A DNA stretch of 64,000 nucleotides, from the NCBI GenBank assembly GCA_000827495.1, contig KN817519.1, forward strand, positions 264,462 to 328,461. The letters run 5' to 3'. A program made the translations under genes and the position numbers. Of the stretch, positions 9,062 through 21,253 are shown piece after piece (position 1 is the stretch's first letter; each line of letters starts with the position of its first letter). Under the pieces are notes generated by a model that did no database searches, had not been told where the DNA came from, and saw only the letters and a list, made by a program, of their open reading frames with translations. The stretch comes from Hypholoma sublateritium FD-334 SS-4. Its lineage: Eukaryota; Basidiomycota; Agaricomycetes; Agaricales; Strophariaceae.

Positions 9062-11376
9062 TCAGGATGAAGGGTATCTGCCTCGTCGTTGAATCACAGT
9101 GATGGTGATCGATCCCCAACGAGCGGTAGATTCTTCTATCAGGGGTGGAAGAGTTACTTTGACCATCCCTCGACTCCTCGTGAATAATGACTCCTCCTGG
9201 ACGACGTTTTGCAGATCCACTGGTTTTTCGAACAGAAATAGCTTGAAAAACCCAGCCTCCATGTCATACCCTTTGTTCACGTTGAAGCCGAAGGGTGTTA
9301 TACCGGACCCTCCGCCTGTTCCGTAACCTATTGTCATAGACTTTCCTTTCGCAGGCCACGAGGCCTCGGCGTCCTCTCCCTGTACAGTATGTGGGTAGCT
9401 TCGTGCTAAATTTTCAGAATATCAGACGGCCGCAGCAGAGAGAATTAGATATTCGCAACTTACTGATTGTGAAGTCGGTGTTGTCGAAATAAAGCAGGAC
9501 GGGGTAAAGGATTCCGCAATCGGTGTTGTTGATCACTTCAAAGCCGTACATTTGGCCTTCACCACCAGGTTCGCTGGGGGACACAGTAATATCGATCACA
9601 TTGTCTTTACACATATCCTCAGCACCATCTATTTTGATGACACGTGGATGACCGCGTCTGGTATCCTGCACCTCGTAAAATGAGACAGAGATTTTGTCAA
9701 TCGAGTCGTTCAACGTGTCGCTTGTCCGCTTCAGGTGATGGTAATAGTGGGAAAGCCCCTTCATGACGTGACGGAGATCATCGTCGGTGTCGTCTATGAA
9801 ACGGGGCTTGAAGGTTAGGCCTTTTCTCAGTAAATCACGGTCTTTGACTTCGAAGCGGAGTTGCTTCCCGGCGCCATTATCGATTGAAAGCGCAATATGA
9901 GCATCAGCATACGTATCTGTTAAAGCGCATAACTTTAATGCTTTAACACGCAGTGCGAGTTCTTTCTGGTCGACGTGAACCTTCAGGTAGTGCCTTGCCG
10001 TCTTAATGCGCAACGCAGCAGCGTCGGGGTGATCTTTGATGGAGAATGTGGAGTTCGATGGCAGCAGCTTGAGATGTGAAGTGTCGATAAAGACTTTGGT
10101 TATCTCGACAGTTGCAACCGAGCTCGCCTGGGGGTCCTCCGATCCATTCTTGTAGACAGCTAGTTGGTCTCCTTCACAGAAACCATGTGCACTTCCGCCT
10201 TTCAGAGTCAAGATTTTCCCTGTGAGTGTCAAGCGGAAATAAACTGTCGTATATGGCGATTTGTAACTCTGGAAAATAGGCCGCTTTTCGGAATTAAGTC
10301 CTTCTCATTGAGGACTCTGCCTTGAATATATGATACACAGTAAATCAGTAGTTCATTCAGAGATAAGTAGCGCTGATTGATAGGGATTACTGACCCGTCA
10401 ATTTTTTCCTGTAGCCGTTTTATAACCTGGGAGCACGACTCGGAGGTGACACCAGGCCCAAGGTCCTTGAGGAGTGCGAGGAGAGCCCCCGTGAAGCATC
10501 CTTGCCTAGATATTTCTCTGGCCAGTTCGTTCGATTTACAAGCTGAGAAAAATACATAGGGGTTTGAGCCGGTATTCTTCAATTTGCGATGGGTCGTCAT
10601 AGCCCTGGTACCACCCCAGATATCTTCATCCAGATCGTTTGGAATGGCGTACTGAAGCTCTGGTCCCGCTCGTGTGATTGTTTCAGAGTCAGGATCATAT
10701 GCAGGTGCTCCTCGTAAAGCTGATGCTGAATGGCAGCAATCGAAGACAACGGTCTAAGGAACTAGGAGTGGTAAGATCAATGGAATATTTGTGGAATATG
10801 TGGCCAACATGTGACATACGATGTTGTCTCCTTTCTTCGTGGCTATTTTGTCGAGTAAAGCAGCTAAAGTGTAATCGGGGATTCCCGTGCGTTCGTGGGT
10901 TGCAAGGTCTTTGTTGTAATCGTAAGGTATAAGAACTTCGACGTGCTCTGGGCACCCAGGAAGAATGGCCAGCCTTTCCGCCGGACTCGCTTGGGCGCCG
11001 TGTCCAGCATAGAATATGAAGATAGAGTCACCCTCTTTTATGTCGTTGTTACTTGCTAACTTCTGGAAAGCGTCGATGATCTTGCCTCGGGTGGCTTCAT
11101 GGTCTAGAAGCAATGTTATGTGGCTCGGATCAACTTTAAGTGTGTCCAGTAGATATTTTTCAAATGCTTTAGCATCTGGAACAGCGCCGAGAAGGTCGAG
11201 AAAAATGGGTGGCTTGAAGGGAGAAGAGGAATTTAGGTTTGAGAACCAGGTATCGGGGGGTTGACGACTGATTTGGGATACCCACTGACAGTGGCGAAGG
11301 CCTAGCACCCCGTGTACTCGTTGTAGTGCCGCTATGGCTGTTGTACTTGTTTATGCCAATCAGGAGAGCAAAAAAA
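9062..11376 (-). pseudogene. Caspase-like (peptidase C14) domain protein, possibly inactivated
   Basis: Belongs to the caspase/metacaspase-like cysteine proteases expanded in basidiomycetes. Exons read from FFALLIGINKY (about 11340-11376), through DLLGAVPDAKAFEKYL, the His-bearing FIFYAGHGAQ and, across an intron, the Cys-bearing VVFDCCHSAS (about 10728-10745), so the catalytic dyad is present. A p10-like part (YVFFSACKSNELA, GCFTGALLALLK) and a long lineage-specific C-terminal region follow, ending after an intron that resumes at about 9390. Near 10290-10320 the reading frame changes without a convincing intron, and the frame that continues downstream has a TGA at 10305-10307. Either the gene is decayed or it uses a very short (32-base) intron. 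The first exon upstream of 11376 is unresolved. Confidence 0.6.
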
Positions 11377-13311
11377 CTGTTTGAAATTATGCGAAGATAC
11401 CAAAACAGTAATTAGTAACCACTTAGTCACCGCGAGTTCCTTAGACCCACTTTTTCTGGCCCATATTCGCGCTGGTCCTGTTTGAGCCAGAAGATTTTCC
11501 TTGCGAAGATACACTATGAACAGGTAGCCCGTCGGTCGAAGAATATCAAATTGTGTATCAAATTGAACGTACTGTATCTTCTTATTCTGTGTGCCCATAG
11601 ATAACATCTTGCGCAATTCGATGTTCTGGTTGAAAGCGGCTAGAGATAAATGAAATCATCATGACTAGTATACATTGACGACATGCCTTCAAGGAGCGAT
11701 GCCTTTCTTTTTCACCTAAGTCTTGCCTGAGTCGATTATATCCAGGTTGAATTCAAGGAATGATACGAGTCATACGACGGCCGTGACTCTAGAAAGTGCA
11801 GTACTTGTCTTCGAATGGGCTTCGACTTTTGAAGGCGAGACAGGGGAGTCTGATAAGCAACTACTCTGCAACGATGAAAGTGACAGCTTGAGTGATCAGG
11901 ATAGGTATTTATTGACCTAAATGACTTCACACCTCTGGAATTTCATTCGAAGACCTATGCCTATGTGGTTTTGGTGAGTATTGATAGAAACAGCTGAATC
12001 GGTTCAAGTTGACGTTGAGCGCTCAAGTGGCGTTGAGATGGATCGCACCTGTGGCCATGGAAGGAGAGCAGATATATAATCAGGTCTATGAAAGGCTCAC
12101 CCGAGTAAGAAAAGAACTTATAAACCAATAAGCTCTATCTTGTGGGCGTTAGAACATCCTTATTCTACGGCTATATGTTCCTTCAGCGCTTGTTTGTGAG
12201 AAACTCCGATGACAGCGTAACAAAAGAGCCATTCAAGATGGGGCCGCATGACCTAGACAGCGCTTAATTTATACTATTTATAGCCGATTTTTCTATATAT
12301 AGAGATTATGAACGTCACGCAGAGAACGCACTTACTGCGCATGTTGGAATTCGTGCAGGCAGCCAAACTATTTATGGGCGCATTTGTGTGACATATGTAC
12401 TATTTGAATACTAGAAGAGTTGCCGCCATTGGCTGGTTTTACCTTATTTGTGTTAGCAAGGCAAAGCAACAGTCAAAGCTTGTATGATTCAGAGAAAACA
12501 TAGTAAGTACAGCGACCAAACAGCGACAGCCACTAGTAGAAGTAGAAAGTGAAGTCTGATAATTGTCCGCTCATAGTATATATCATGTACCTCTCGTCTG
12601 AGGGACTGACTCGAGACCCTTATCTGCATTTGCCGGCAAGAGCGGACTGTCCAATGTCCATTCGGTTGGTGTATCTTCGTCGCCTGTAAATTCACCCCAG
12701 ACGCGTGTCTGCGCGTACATACTTACCGGCAAATCACCTCAGATCACACGTCGCGGCATCTTTAGATCTCGGCATCTTTAGAGCTTTGTATAGGCCACAA
12801 ATTCTTGGCGTCCGGTGAAAAGGCTCCAAATTGAAGGTGCCACGCCACGGAGGTGGACAATGACTTTGCCACCAAGAGCTGCAACATTGTCAGTTGGTTA
12901 TCGACCACCGATTATTGATTATCCTGCATGCGTACATGTGTATTATATGACGTCGATCGACGTCATTTTACTTACTAAACCCTCCAATGATTGCATTACA
13001 TTTAGATTTAGATCGTCTACACCATTGGTACTCATGCACTCATGCTGTCAATCTGTTTGCCTTAAAACAATTTCCGGAATGTGAGCTGTAATGTTTAATA
13101 AATATAATTATTGTACATAGCTATTCACTTGTAAGAACAGACTAATTTGTATGGAAAAGACGAACGTACGCCGCGGGTAGAACCAAGTGTAACAAAAATG
13201 TAACACTAATGCTTACATGAAGGGCCAAGTACGGGTGCAAAAGAAGAATGAAAACGCGGGAAAAGTGGGTAGACAAATCGACAACGAGAGGACAAGACAG
13301 AGGACATGATA
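11377..13311. other. Gene-poor stretch of about 1.9 kb
   Basis: The right part (below about 11620) may hold the leader or first exon of the caspase-like gene. From 11640 to 13311 the sequence is AT-rich with short open frames on both strands that lack protein-like features. I see no tRNA, terminal repeats or transposase remnants. Confidence 0.5.
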
Positions 13312-16300
13312 TCAGTATAAGGATTGGGTTACGCTACTTCCAATGACGCCACCGCTGGGAAGTTGGAACATTATGGTTTTGCTGGCCGGAGACGACCCCC
13401 ACTTCGCAAGCTTGCGTCCCGGGCCAACCCCAAGGGTTATTTGCGCAGATGTAAGGGATTGAGAGGGGTCCGACACGGTGACTTGGCCACTCTGGATCCG
13501 GTACATCACGACCAGGTTCTCGGTGACCGTCAGCGTAATCGGCGCGAACAAGGGCCCAGGTTTGAAGGTGACTGCCCCGCCGGTCGTCTGCCAGAATACG
13601 AAGATAACGACCTGGTTTCCTTGATCCAGCACGGCAGAAGCAGTCGCGTCATTTTGGAGGACCCGCAGGTTGTCCCGCGTTTGGCTGCATTTCTGCTCGA
13701 ATTGCTCGCGGGTCGTGCCGGGGAAGACAGTGTACGATACAGGAGCACCGAGGTTTCCGTGCTGGAGATATGCCGTGAATAGGTCCACCTTCGCGGGGGG
13801 CTGGGTGGATATTCCGATAACAGACCAATTGCCTGTTTTTTCGGTGATTTCTGCCGAAAGTAAGGTTGATTTGTCCAATCCCGATAGGTCGTATCCGACG
13901 TTGGCATGCCACAGCGTCGTGACTTTGCCCCCCGACGTTGACTGTCTTTGATTGCCGTCGATGACCAGGGGGCCACTGGCACGCTTCTGGTCGAGAACCG
14001 AGAAAACCGAAGCATTTGTCGTAGATGAGACGGTAGGGATCATCACGATCTGCACATCGCCCTCCAAGAAGAACCATGCCTTTCGGAAAGACAGTGCCTC
14101 GGTGAGTGGATTTGTGTATGACATGACAGCTGCACCAATTTTGCCGTCCGAAACCCCACCAACAAATGATTGGGCTCCAGTTTGCTGCGTTGTCGAACAA
14201 GCTAGCGGGGTAGCGCCGTAGTCCACTGTTATACCAGGAATGAGGTTCCAATCCCATGCAGCAGCGATGTCTTCATATTCATTGCCGACGAGGTAGGTAT
14301 ACACGGTACCGTCGGATAGATGGAAACCCTCCGGCTGCAGAAGTCATCTTGATCAGAAAAGTTACAGACACGGAAATTAATACTGACATTTTGGGAATTG
14401 GTGCATTCAGTATTTTGTGTCCTCGATGAATACATCCTGACTGTTGTGACATAACTCTCCCCACGATTTATCTGGTAGCAGAAGTTTAACTTACAGCTGG
14501 ATAATTGAAGGAAAATGCGTGCCATATAATCATTGGCGTAGAACATACGATTACCCACTAATTTTCCAGCGTTGGCATTTGTCGTGTTGAGAGAAAGATT
14601 ATTAGCAAAATCTATTAACGTGCCAGAAGACCATTGTTCTCCTAACTGGAGGACTTGTGTAAGGTTTATATTTATGCTACCGGTTGCTCTGTTGAACGAC
14701 ACGTGAAGATCAAAAAAAGGTGGTATGGAATAATGGGTACAGATCACATACTGCAAGTCTGCGACCGGGAAACTGATAAAACGTCCAATGACGGACTGTC
14801 ATAAGCATTAGACGCCGGCTGCTATATTGGATTAGGTGGAAGTTACAATCACTTACAAAATCCCAGTGAAGTACTCCGGTGACGGTGTTGCGAAAAATCA
14901 TCCATTGATCACCGTCAAAAAGAACGTTAAAGGCATTCTGCGAAGCAGAAGAAGCCTCAAATGAAGTACCCCCAGCCTCAACTTCAAGGGCAAGTAGGTC
15001 GTTTGCGCTAGGTAATTCAACCAGTGAAAAAAAGAGAAACAAGAAATATTAAAGCATACTAGTCTTTTCCTGTAGAACAGATATCTAAGAATTTCCATCC
15101 AAACGCGAAGCAAGAAGGGACAAACCATAATTTCCGTTATAGATGATACCACCATGCTGACCTAGAGTAGATAAACTCGGGTGAGTTACAAGGCCTTCGA
15201 AGGATTAAAAGAAGATGATGCTAACCAAAGGAACCGTCCGCGCGAATCCCATCAACCTTGATGCCATTCTTAATCTGCAGTTCTGCCCCTACTCGTCCAT
15301 AAGCTTCCGTAAGTAACGAGACGTTATTTGTCAGGAGCGCTTGATCAATGCCGATTTTGGAGACGTCCAGAGCATTCGCTCCAGTCAGGCCACCATTGAG
15401 TCCATTGATAGTCTCGTCAAAGGTGGCATATGCTCGTCCCGTTATGTGCGTACAGTTGCTTAGTTCTGTAGCGGCGAGCGTCTCGTTGAGTAAGAGACAA
15501 GTCTGGCTCACTAATTCAGGAACGCCGATAATCTACGAGGCATTCCATGATTGGTATATATCCCGCAATATAGCGATAGGCATACATTCGAAAACCAGTT
15601 GGTATTCCTGTAAAATCGGACTCAGTACAATTGAGGTGTATGAGAAACAATCAGACTCACCACAGACTATTGTCAGGGTTAGAACAAGGGCATAGCGGAG
15701 TACCACCGTTGTCCAAGCACCCGTCATTTGTGAAATCTCGACCAAACCAATATCCCATTGCGCTGGAAATATCTGCTCTCAAGGTAGGGTCTTTCACAAA
15801 TTCCTCGTCACCTGCCAAGCCTCCGTGCCAGGACGCGGCCATAGTCACTGTACGAATGTAATTTGCTTTCAGAGACAAATCACATATTTCATCTTAGGGG
15901 TCTTACAGATGCGATTCCAATGATTTTCAGCAGGCCAATTGGCACGTTGGGCTGCACAACCAGTAGTGTAGTCAATTTCGCTGTCTGGCCATTTGCCATC
16001 TGAACCAAGTGTAGCAAGCCTATAATAAACACATAGAAAATCAGCACCGATTCGGAAAGACGGTGCGAAGTAACTTCTCACCATGCGGTTATGTTACTCG
16101 GTGGAGTGGTGATTTCTCCAACAATAGAACTCAACCTCCGAGAAGCTATGGTTTGTATGGCCTGTAACGTGGCAGGATCAAGCGTTTGAGTAGGCGCAGC
16201 TGTCGACGTAGATGTGAACGTGACATTCAGCGCGGATGCAGCATTGGCTGTGGCCGTTGTGGCACTATCGAAAGCGGTACTAGTAAATGACGTCAAGGGA

Positions 16301-16485
16301 GAAGTTGCAGTTGAAGATGTCCCATTGAGCTGTTGCACTGTCGTTGAAGTCGGCGTTCTAGTTCCTGAAGTCAGAGATGTAGGTGCCGTGGTATTGGTGG
16401 TCGCTCTCGCAGAGCAGAAAGGCGCATACAACAGGGTTTGGGCTTGGAAGAAAACAGTCAATGAAAGGACCAGACGCGTCCACAT
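13312..16485 (-). CDS. Polysaccharide lyase family 8 protein, copy A, with Ser/Thr-rich linker
   Basis: Secreted lyase of the hyaluronate/chondroitin/xanthan lyase family, cleaving uronic-acid polysaccharides by beta-elimination. It starts MWTRLVLSLTVFFQAQTLLY (signal peptide), then about 75 residues rich in Ser, Thr and Asn, then the alpha/alpha toroid (GKWPDSEIDYTTGC, ASWHGGL, the NTNWFSN block), the region with His and Tyr (GQHGGIIYNGNYG, split by an intron), MFYANDYM, and YSSRTQNTECTNSQN leading into the beta-sandwich (GDEYEDI-like NEYEDIAAAWDWNLIPGITV). It ends at 13312. At least nine introns. One, 14472-14522, would be GC-AG; if retained it inserts 17 residues. Substrate cannot be told from sequence. 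Tandem paralogue of the gene at 17755-20529. Confidence 0.82.
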
Positions 16486-17754
16486 GGAAATGGCGACTCC
16501 GTTGGAGAATCTATCCAGGATCAATGGCAAGGGGGGTTCAGAGGGACCGAATGCATTGCAAAAAGCAATTGAAGTCATATAAATAAAGCCTTCAAGATCT
16601 GAAATCGACAATAGCAGGGGAGGAAACGAACAGTCATCACGGCCGATTATGGGCCGCCAGAAGCGCATATATTTTCATGGATTCGCAACACCACGCTCAC
16701 CTGATGAGCGTAAACACCAGCCGCCGGTTTCCTCTCACAGACCAGAGATTGGTTGTTTTGTTTCATTATGTTGCTGCCAATTTGTCGCTGACTCTTCAAT
16801 CAGAACCTATTTACGATGATAAACTTAGCCCATGAACCATCGTGGTCTGCTAGCTTCCTTGAGCGCTTCGAGCTTCTCTGACCTTCTCAGATGATGTGGA
16901 AGCACATATAGAACAGGATTAGAGGAACACATGGCTTGGATAGCAGAAGGTGAGTTGGTCATTTGGCCTTGTCGTCAGCTGAGTCTACCCAGTCCCACCT
17001 GTGCAAACTCTTGCAGGCTACTAGATACCGACAGTGGTATTGTCCGAGAATTTGCTTCGCGCCAATCTGTCACCCACTGCTAGGCAAGCCCCCCAGGTTC
17101 CAGATAGAGTTGACCCTAGGCTCGCACGGGCAGCTGGATATAGGTGTAGGATGGCGATAATCACCTCGATCTGTCCTAGATTGCCTGAGGATTGCCTGAG
17201 TATTGCCTGAGAGTTTGCGAGGATTCAAATTCGAATAGACCTGGATTCCGCGTTTGGTACAGGGCGCTTGTATTGGCCAAGGGGCTAATCCTAGCGCTTA
17301 CTAGTAGGTGAGAGCCCGAGAATTCAATTGCGAACGTGTCTCCACCTCACAGCGCATCAACGTTATGACCAAGTAGGTTATGAGCAAAAGTCAACTGACC
17401 ACTCTAACCGCGGCGGCGCCGGCCCGTGTAAATTGGTATCGGATAGATTTTTGGCGTGATCACGAGTACTTTGTAAATAATCCACATGCAGGTTGCATGG
17501 CGGCGAGTAATTTTCTGTATTTCTGCGACAATACTTCTGATCTCGTATGAGCCCTTGCCAGGCGGCGGAAGGCGGGCGATAGAGTGGGACTGTTGCCTTA
17601 AATTAAGCGAAAGCCTAAATCCACACAAATAGAGAGAGAAAATCGAGCCTGGTGTGTGCTCCTCTTATATCTCAAACCAATCTCCACCGAAAAAAGTATT
17701 CAATAAGATGAGGCCTTCCGAAGATAATTGAAAACACACTACATATGTAGTAGC
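16486..17754. other. Intergenic region between the two PL8 genes
   Basis: About 1.27 kb containing the promoter of copy A and the 3' end of copy B. It holds a small tandem repeat at 17180-17212. I recognise no gene. Confidence 0.5.
17180..17212. repeat. Three tandem copies of an 11-base unit
   Basis: ATTGCCTGAG followed by one variable base occurs three times in a row (17180-17190, 17191-17201, 17202-17212). It lies upstream of PL8 copy A. A binding-site cluster or simple slippage are both possible. Confidence 0.8.
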
Positions 17755-20529
17755 TCACTGAAATACTAGTTGTTGCACACTACTCCCTGCGACGCCCCCA
17801 GTAGGAAATTCAGTAGTAATATTAACCGCCCTTGACGAAGAATCCCATCCCAGAGGAAGAGACCCGTTTCCAAGGCTGAAGGTCACTGTTAAAGAGGCCA
17901 AGGATTGCGTAGGGTCCGCTGTAGTCACGTTCCACGTAACCAAGTCCACAATGAGTATGCTTCCTCCGGTTGCCGACACAGTGACCGGGGCGTAGGCAGG
18001 CGCAGAAGAAGGTATAGTGACTGAACCACCCGAACTTTGCCAAAAAACGATCATTGCAATTTTGATGTTTGCGGCCAAAAGCGCCGATGTTGTGCCATTA
18101 TCTTCTATTATGTTGAATTCGGATGTAGCTAAACGCTGTTGAAACGATGTGGGCGTCGTTGCAGGAAATATGGTATATGAAATGGAAGAGGCGAGGTCAA
18201 TATGGTGAAGCCAAGCGGCGAACAAGTCGACGGATACGGGAGGTTTTGAAGACGTAGAGATCGTTTGCCAGGACCCCGTCACATTACTCTTGAGTGAGAC
18301 TGAAAGTGATGTACTTGAATCGGATGCATTGAAAGCATATCCAATACCACCGTGCCACAGGCTGGAAACTGCTGAGAAATTTCCGCTGCCGCTTTCCACC
18401 CCATTGATGAAGACAGGACCATCTTGTCGTCGTTGTTCCAAGACTGAAAAGACGGGGGCGGTAGTTGTAGACGTTATCCCCGAAATCATAACAAACTGGA
18501 TGTCGTCGACGAAAAACCAGGCTTTGCGCCAGTTCAAAGACCTAGTGGAAGGATTCTCATAGCGCATGGCTGCAACACCTATGGACCCATTTGAAGCACC
18601 GCCCACAAATGATTGGGTACCAGTTACCCTGGTGGTCGCGCATGCGAGCGGAGTGGCAGCATAGTCGACCGTGATGCCAGGTATGAGGTTCCAGTCCCAT
18701 GCTGGAAAAATGTCTTCATATTCATCTCCGTTCACGTAAGTGTACGTGGTCCCATCTGAGAGATGGAAGCCATACGGGTTCTGCGAATTGAGGCATTCGG
18801 TGTTTGATGTCCTGTCCGAAAACATTTTCAACGTTGTGACGTATCCAGGTCCTCGATGAACCTATGCATTTGGTAGTTAGTCAAACTTTGTCATAGGTCA
18901 ATGTGGGTGGAGGTTGAAATCACCATGTAGTCGTTTGCATAGAACATGCGATTGCCATTGAACGAACCGATATTGGCAGTGGTAGAATTCATAGACAAAG
19001 TGTTGAAAGCGTTGGTGATTTCGGGCGAGTCCCACAGTTGGCCGATGACTTGCATTTGTGTAAGATTTGTTTTGAGATTCTCTGTAGCTCTAGTAGAAAA
19101 GGGGGCGTTAGATAGCGTGTTCGATATCTCTCTTGGAAAGAACGCACTGATCATCCGCAACTGGTAAGCTGATAATCCGACCAAGCACAGACTAAGGGGA
19201 CGCATTAACTCATAATATGCCTTTAGACAAGCCATTGAATTCGAACTTACGAAATCCCAGTGCAGAACATTTGTGATGGTGTTTTTGAATATCATCCATT
19301 GGTTTCCTTGGATTAACGATATGAAAGCCGAGCGTGAAGCACCCGAGGCTTGATATATTGTCCCAGCAGCGGCAAGCTCCACGTCATATACATCGTTAGC
19401 GCTGATAAGATACTTCACGTTACGATTTTGAAAATGTGACGCGGGATAGACACCTCACTAGTCCTTTCCTTTGATAGAGTAAATAGAATGGATTTCAAGG
19501 AAAATATACAAGACGAACCATAATTTCCGTTATACAGAAGACCGGCGTGTTGCCCTGCGTAGTTTCATGAGGGCGAGGAAGGCAAATGAGTTAACGATAA
19601 GTACCAAACGAGCCATCTCCTCGGATGCCATCAGCCATCAATTCATTCTTCACCGTCAATTCTTCGTGGATCCTGGTGTAGGCATCTGAAACCAGCGTTG
19701 CATTCTCGGTTGACAGTCCGAGGTCAATTCCGATGCTGGCAATATCCATCGTATTTGCACCGGTGATCGAGCCTACGCCATTTATTCCGGTCAAGAATGT
19801 TGCATACGAACGACTCGTCATGCGTTGACAACCAGCAGATTCGTCTTCAGTCAGAGATTCTCCCAGCAATAGGCACACTTGCCCCACCCATCCTGGAATT
19901 AGAATTATCTGATGGATCTCAGCGAGGAGTCAAACTGATCATATTCAGTGCTCACATTAGAATCCCAGTTCGTGTCCCACAAGCCTGGCGTGCCGCAAGG
20001 ACAGAGGGCAGTTCCGCCAGAGTCCAAGCATGCAGGATCTGTGAAATCGTTCGAGAACCAAAACATCATGGCGGAACTAATTGAGCTTCGTAGAGTGGAA
20101 TTGCCGACATATTGAGCCGCGTTTTTCAAGCCGCCGTGCCAAGCAGCAGCAAAAGTGTCTTTCAGAATATGTGAGTGCTTTCACAGATTCTAATTTTAAA
20201 TCGACCCACTGATACGACTCCAATGAGATTGTGCAGGCCAACTGGCTGCCAGCGCATCGCACCCACTGGTGTAGTTGATCTCCGAATCTGGCCACTGACC
20301 ATTGGGGCCCAAGGTAGAAAGCCTGTATTTCTTTTCATTAGTTGTACATCAAAGGACTACCGGGAAGGAATAACCATGATGCAATTGAGGTGGCTCCTGT
20401 GGTACTGCCAACGATGACCGAAAGCCTCTGCTGAGTAGCAATACTGATGTCACTGGAAATTGCGCAAGTGGAAAAAGCATTGTGGATTAAGAGGACAAAG
20501 GTGGCGAGATTTTGCGAAAATAATTTCAT
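17755..20529 (-). CDS. Polysaccharide lyase family 8 protein, copy B
   Basis: Second secreted PL8 lyase, co-oriented with copy A. It starts MKLFSQNLATFVLLIHNAF (signal peptide) and goes almost directly into the catalytic toroid (ISSDISIATQQRLSVIVG) without the Ser/Thr-rich linker of copy A. Motifs match copy A: LWDTNWDSN, GWVGQVCLLLGESL, ADGIRGDGSFG, QHAGLLYNGNYG (His and Tyr of the family active site), WMIFKNTITNVLHWDF, MFYANDYM, then VHRGPGYVTTLKMFSDRTSN and the beta-sandwich GDEYEDIFPAWDWNLIPGIT. It ends PTGGVAGSSVQQLVFQ at 17755. Splice sites found for each junction keep the frame. Exon junctions fall at the same places as in copy A where I compared them, so the pair arose by DNA duplication. 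Confidence 0.82.
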
Positions 20530-21253
20530 GGCGAGACCAGGGAATGGTGAACCATCCAGGACGCATATTTATCCATCCAAGGTCGACTTCTTGCGAACGT
20601 AATGCGTTGGTACAGCCAACAATTAATTGCCAGCAGGAACGCAGCTCAACACGAGTGTTTGTAGTAAATTTAACCGGGAAGAGTCATAGAGATAGACCAC
20701 ATGCTGTAGTTGCAGTGTGGAAGAAGTCTTGCCTTCAGTATAGGCTATCCCGAGATGAGTCAGATTGTCCAGAAGTGAGTCGCCCACATACTGGGTATGA
20801 AAGTAGACCTTGACGCCGACAAAACCCTTGTAAGTGTTCATGAAGGCTGCAGTGAGCAGACTGTTGTTCTCAAGGCAACTCGTTCAAGTTGGATTTCCAC
20901 GTTGAATAAACGCGCGTAGCTTCAAGTTGACTGAAAGAAAGTGGCCGACTGCGCGGAGTTCAAAATACCGGCGCGCTAATATTAACATTGAGAAGACTGC
21001 TTTGCCGAATTAAAGGCGGAATTTTGGCGAATATGCATGGGTGAGCATAAATGAGTACACCGAAAATCATAGACGTCACATACATAAATGTGGCTGCCCA
21101 AATAGTATATGTTGAGTCCTTCCGTCAAGAAGAATGATACGTTTCCTTTATTGCAAGGGGATTAATCGGTGTCCTTTGAAAATACATTATACGACGGTAC
21201 ACGAGGGGTTGATCTATATCCGGAGCATGGTCCACGACGGTAGCGCACTCGTT
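20530..21253. other. Intergenic region, PL8 copy B promoter and MPP10 3' side
   Basis: About 720 bases, AT-rich. A minus-strand open frame of 72 codons at 20623-20841 has no recognisable features and is not called as a gene. Confidence 0.5.

Noticed and set aside
20623..20841. Minus-strand open frame of 72 codons upstream of PL8 copy B
   Set aside because: No splice partners, no signal or domain; probably chance in promoter DNA.
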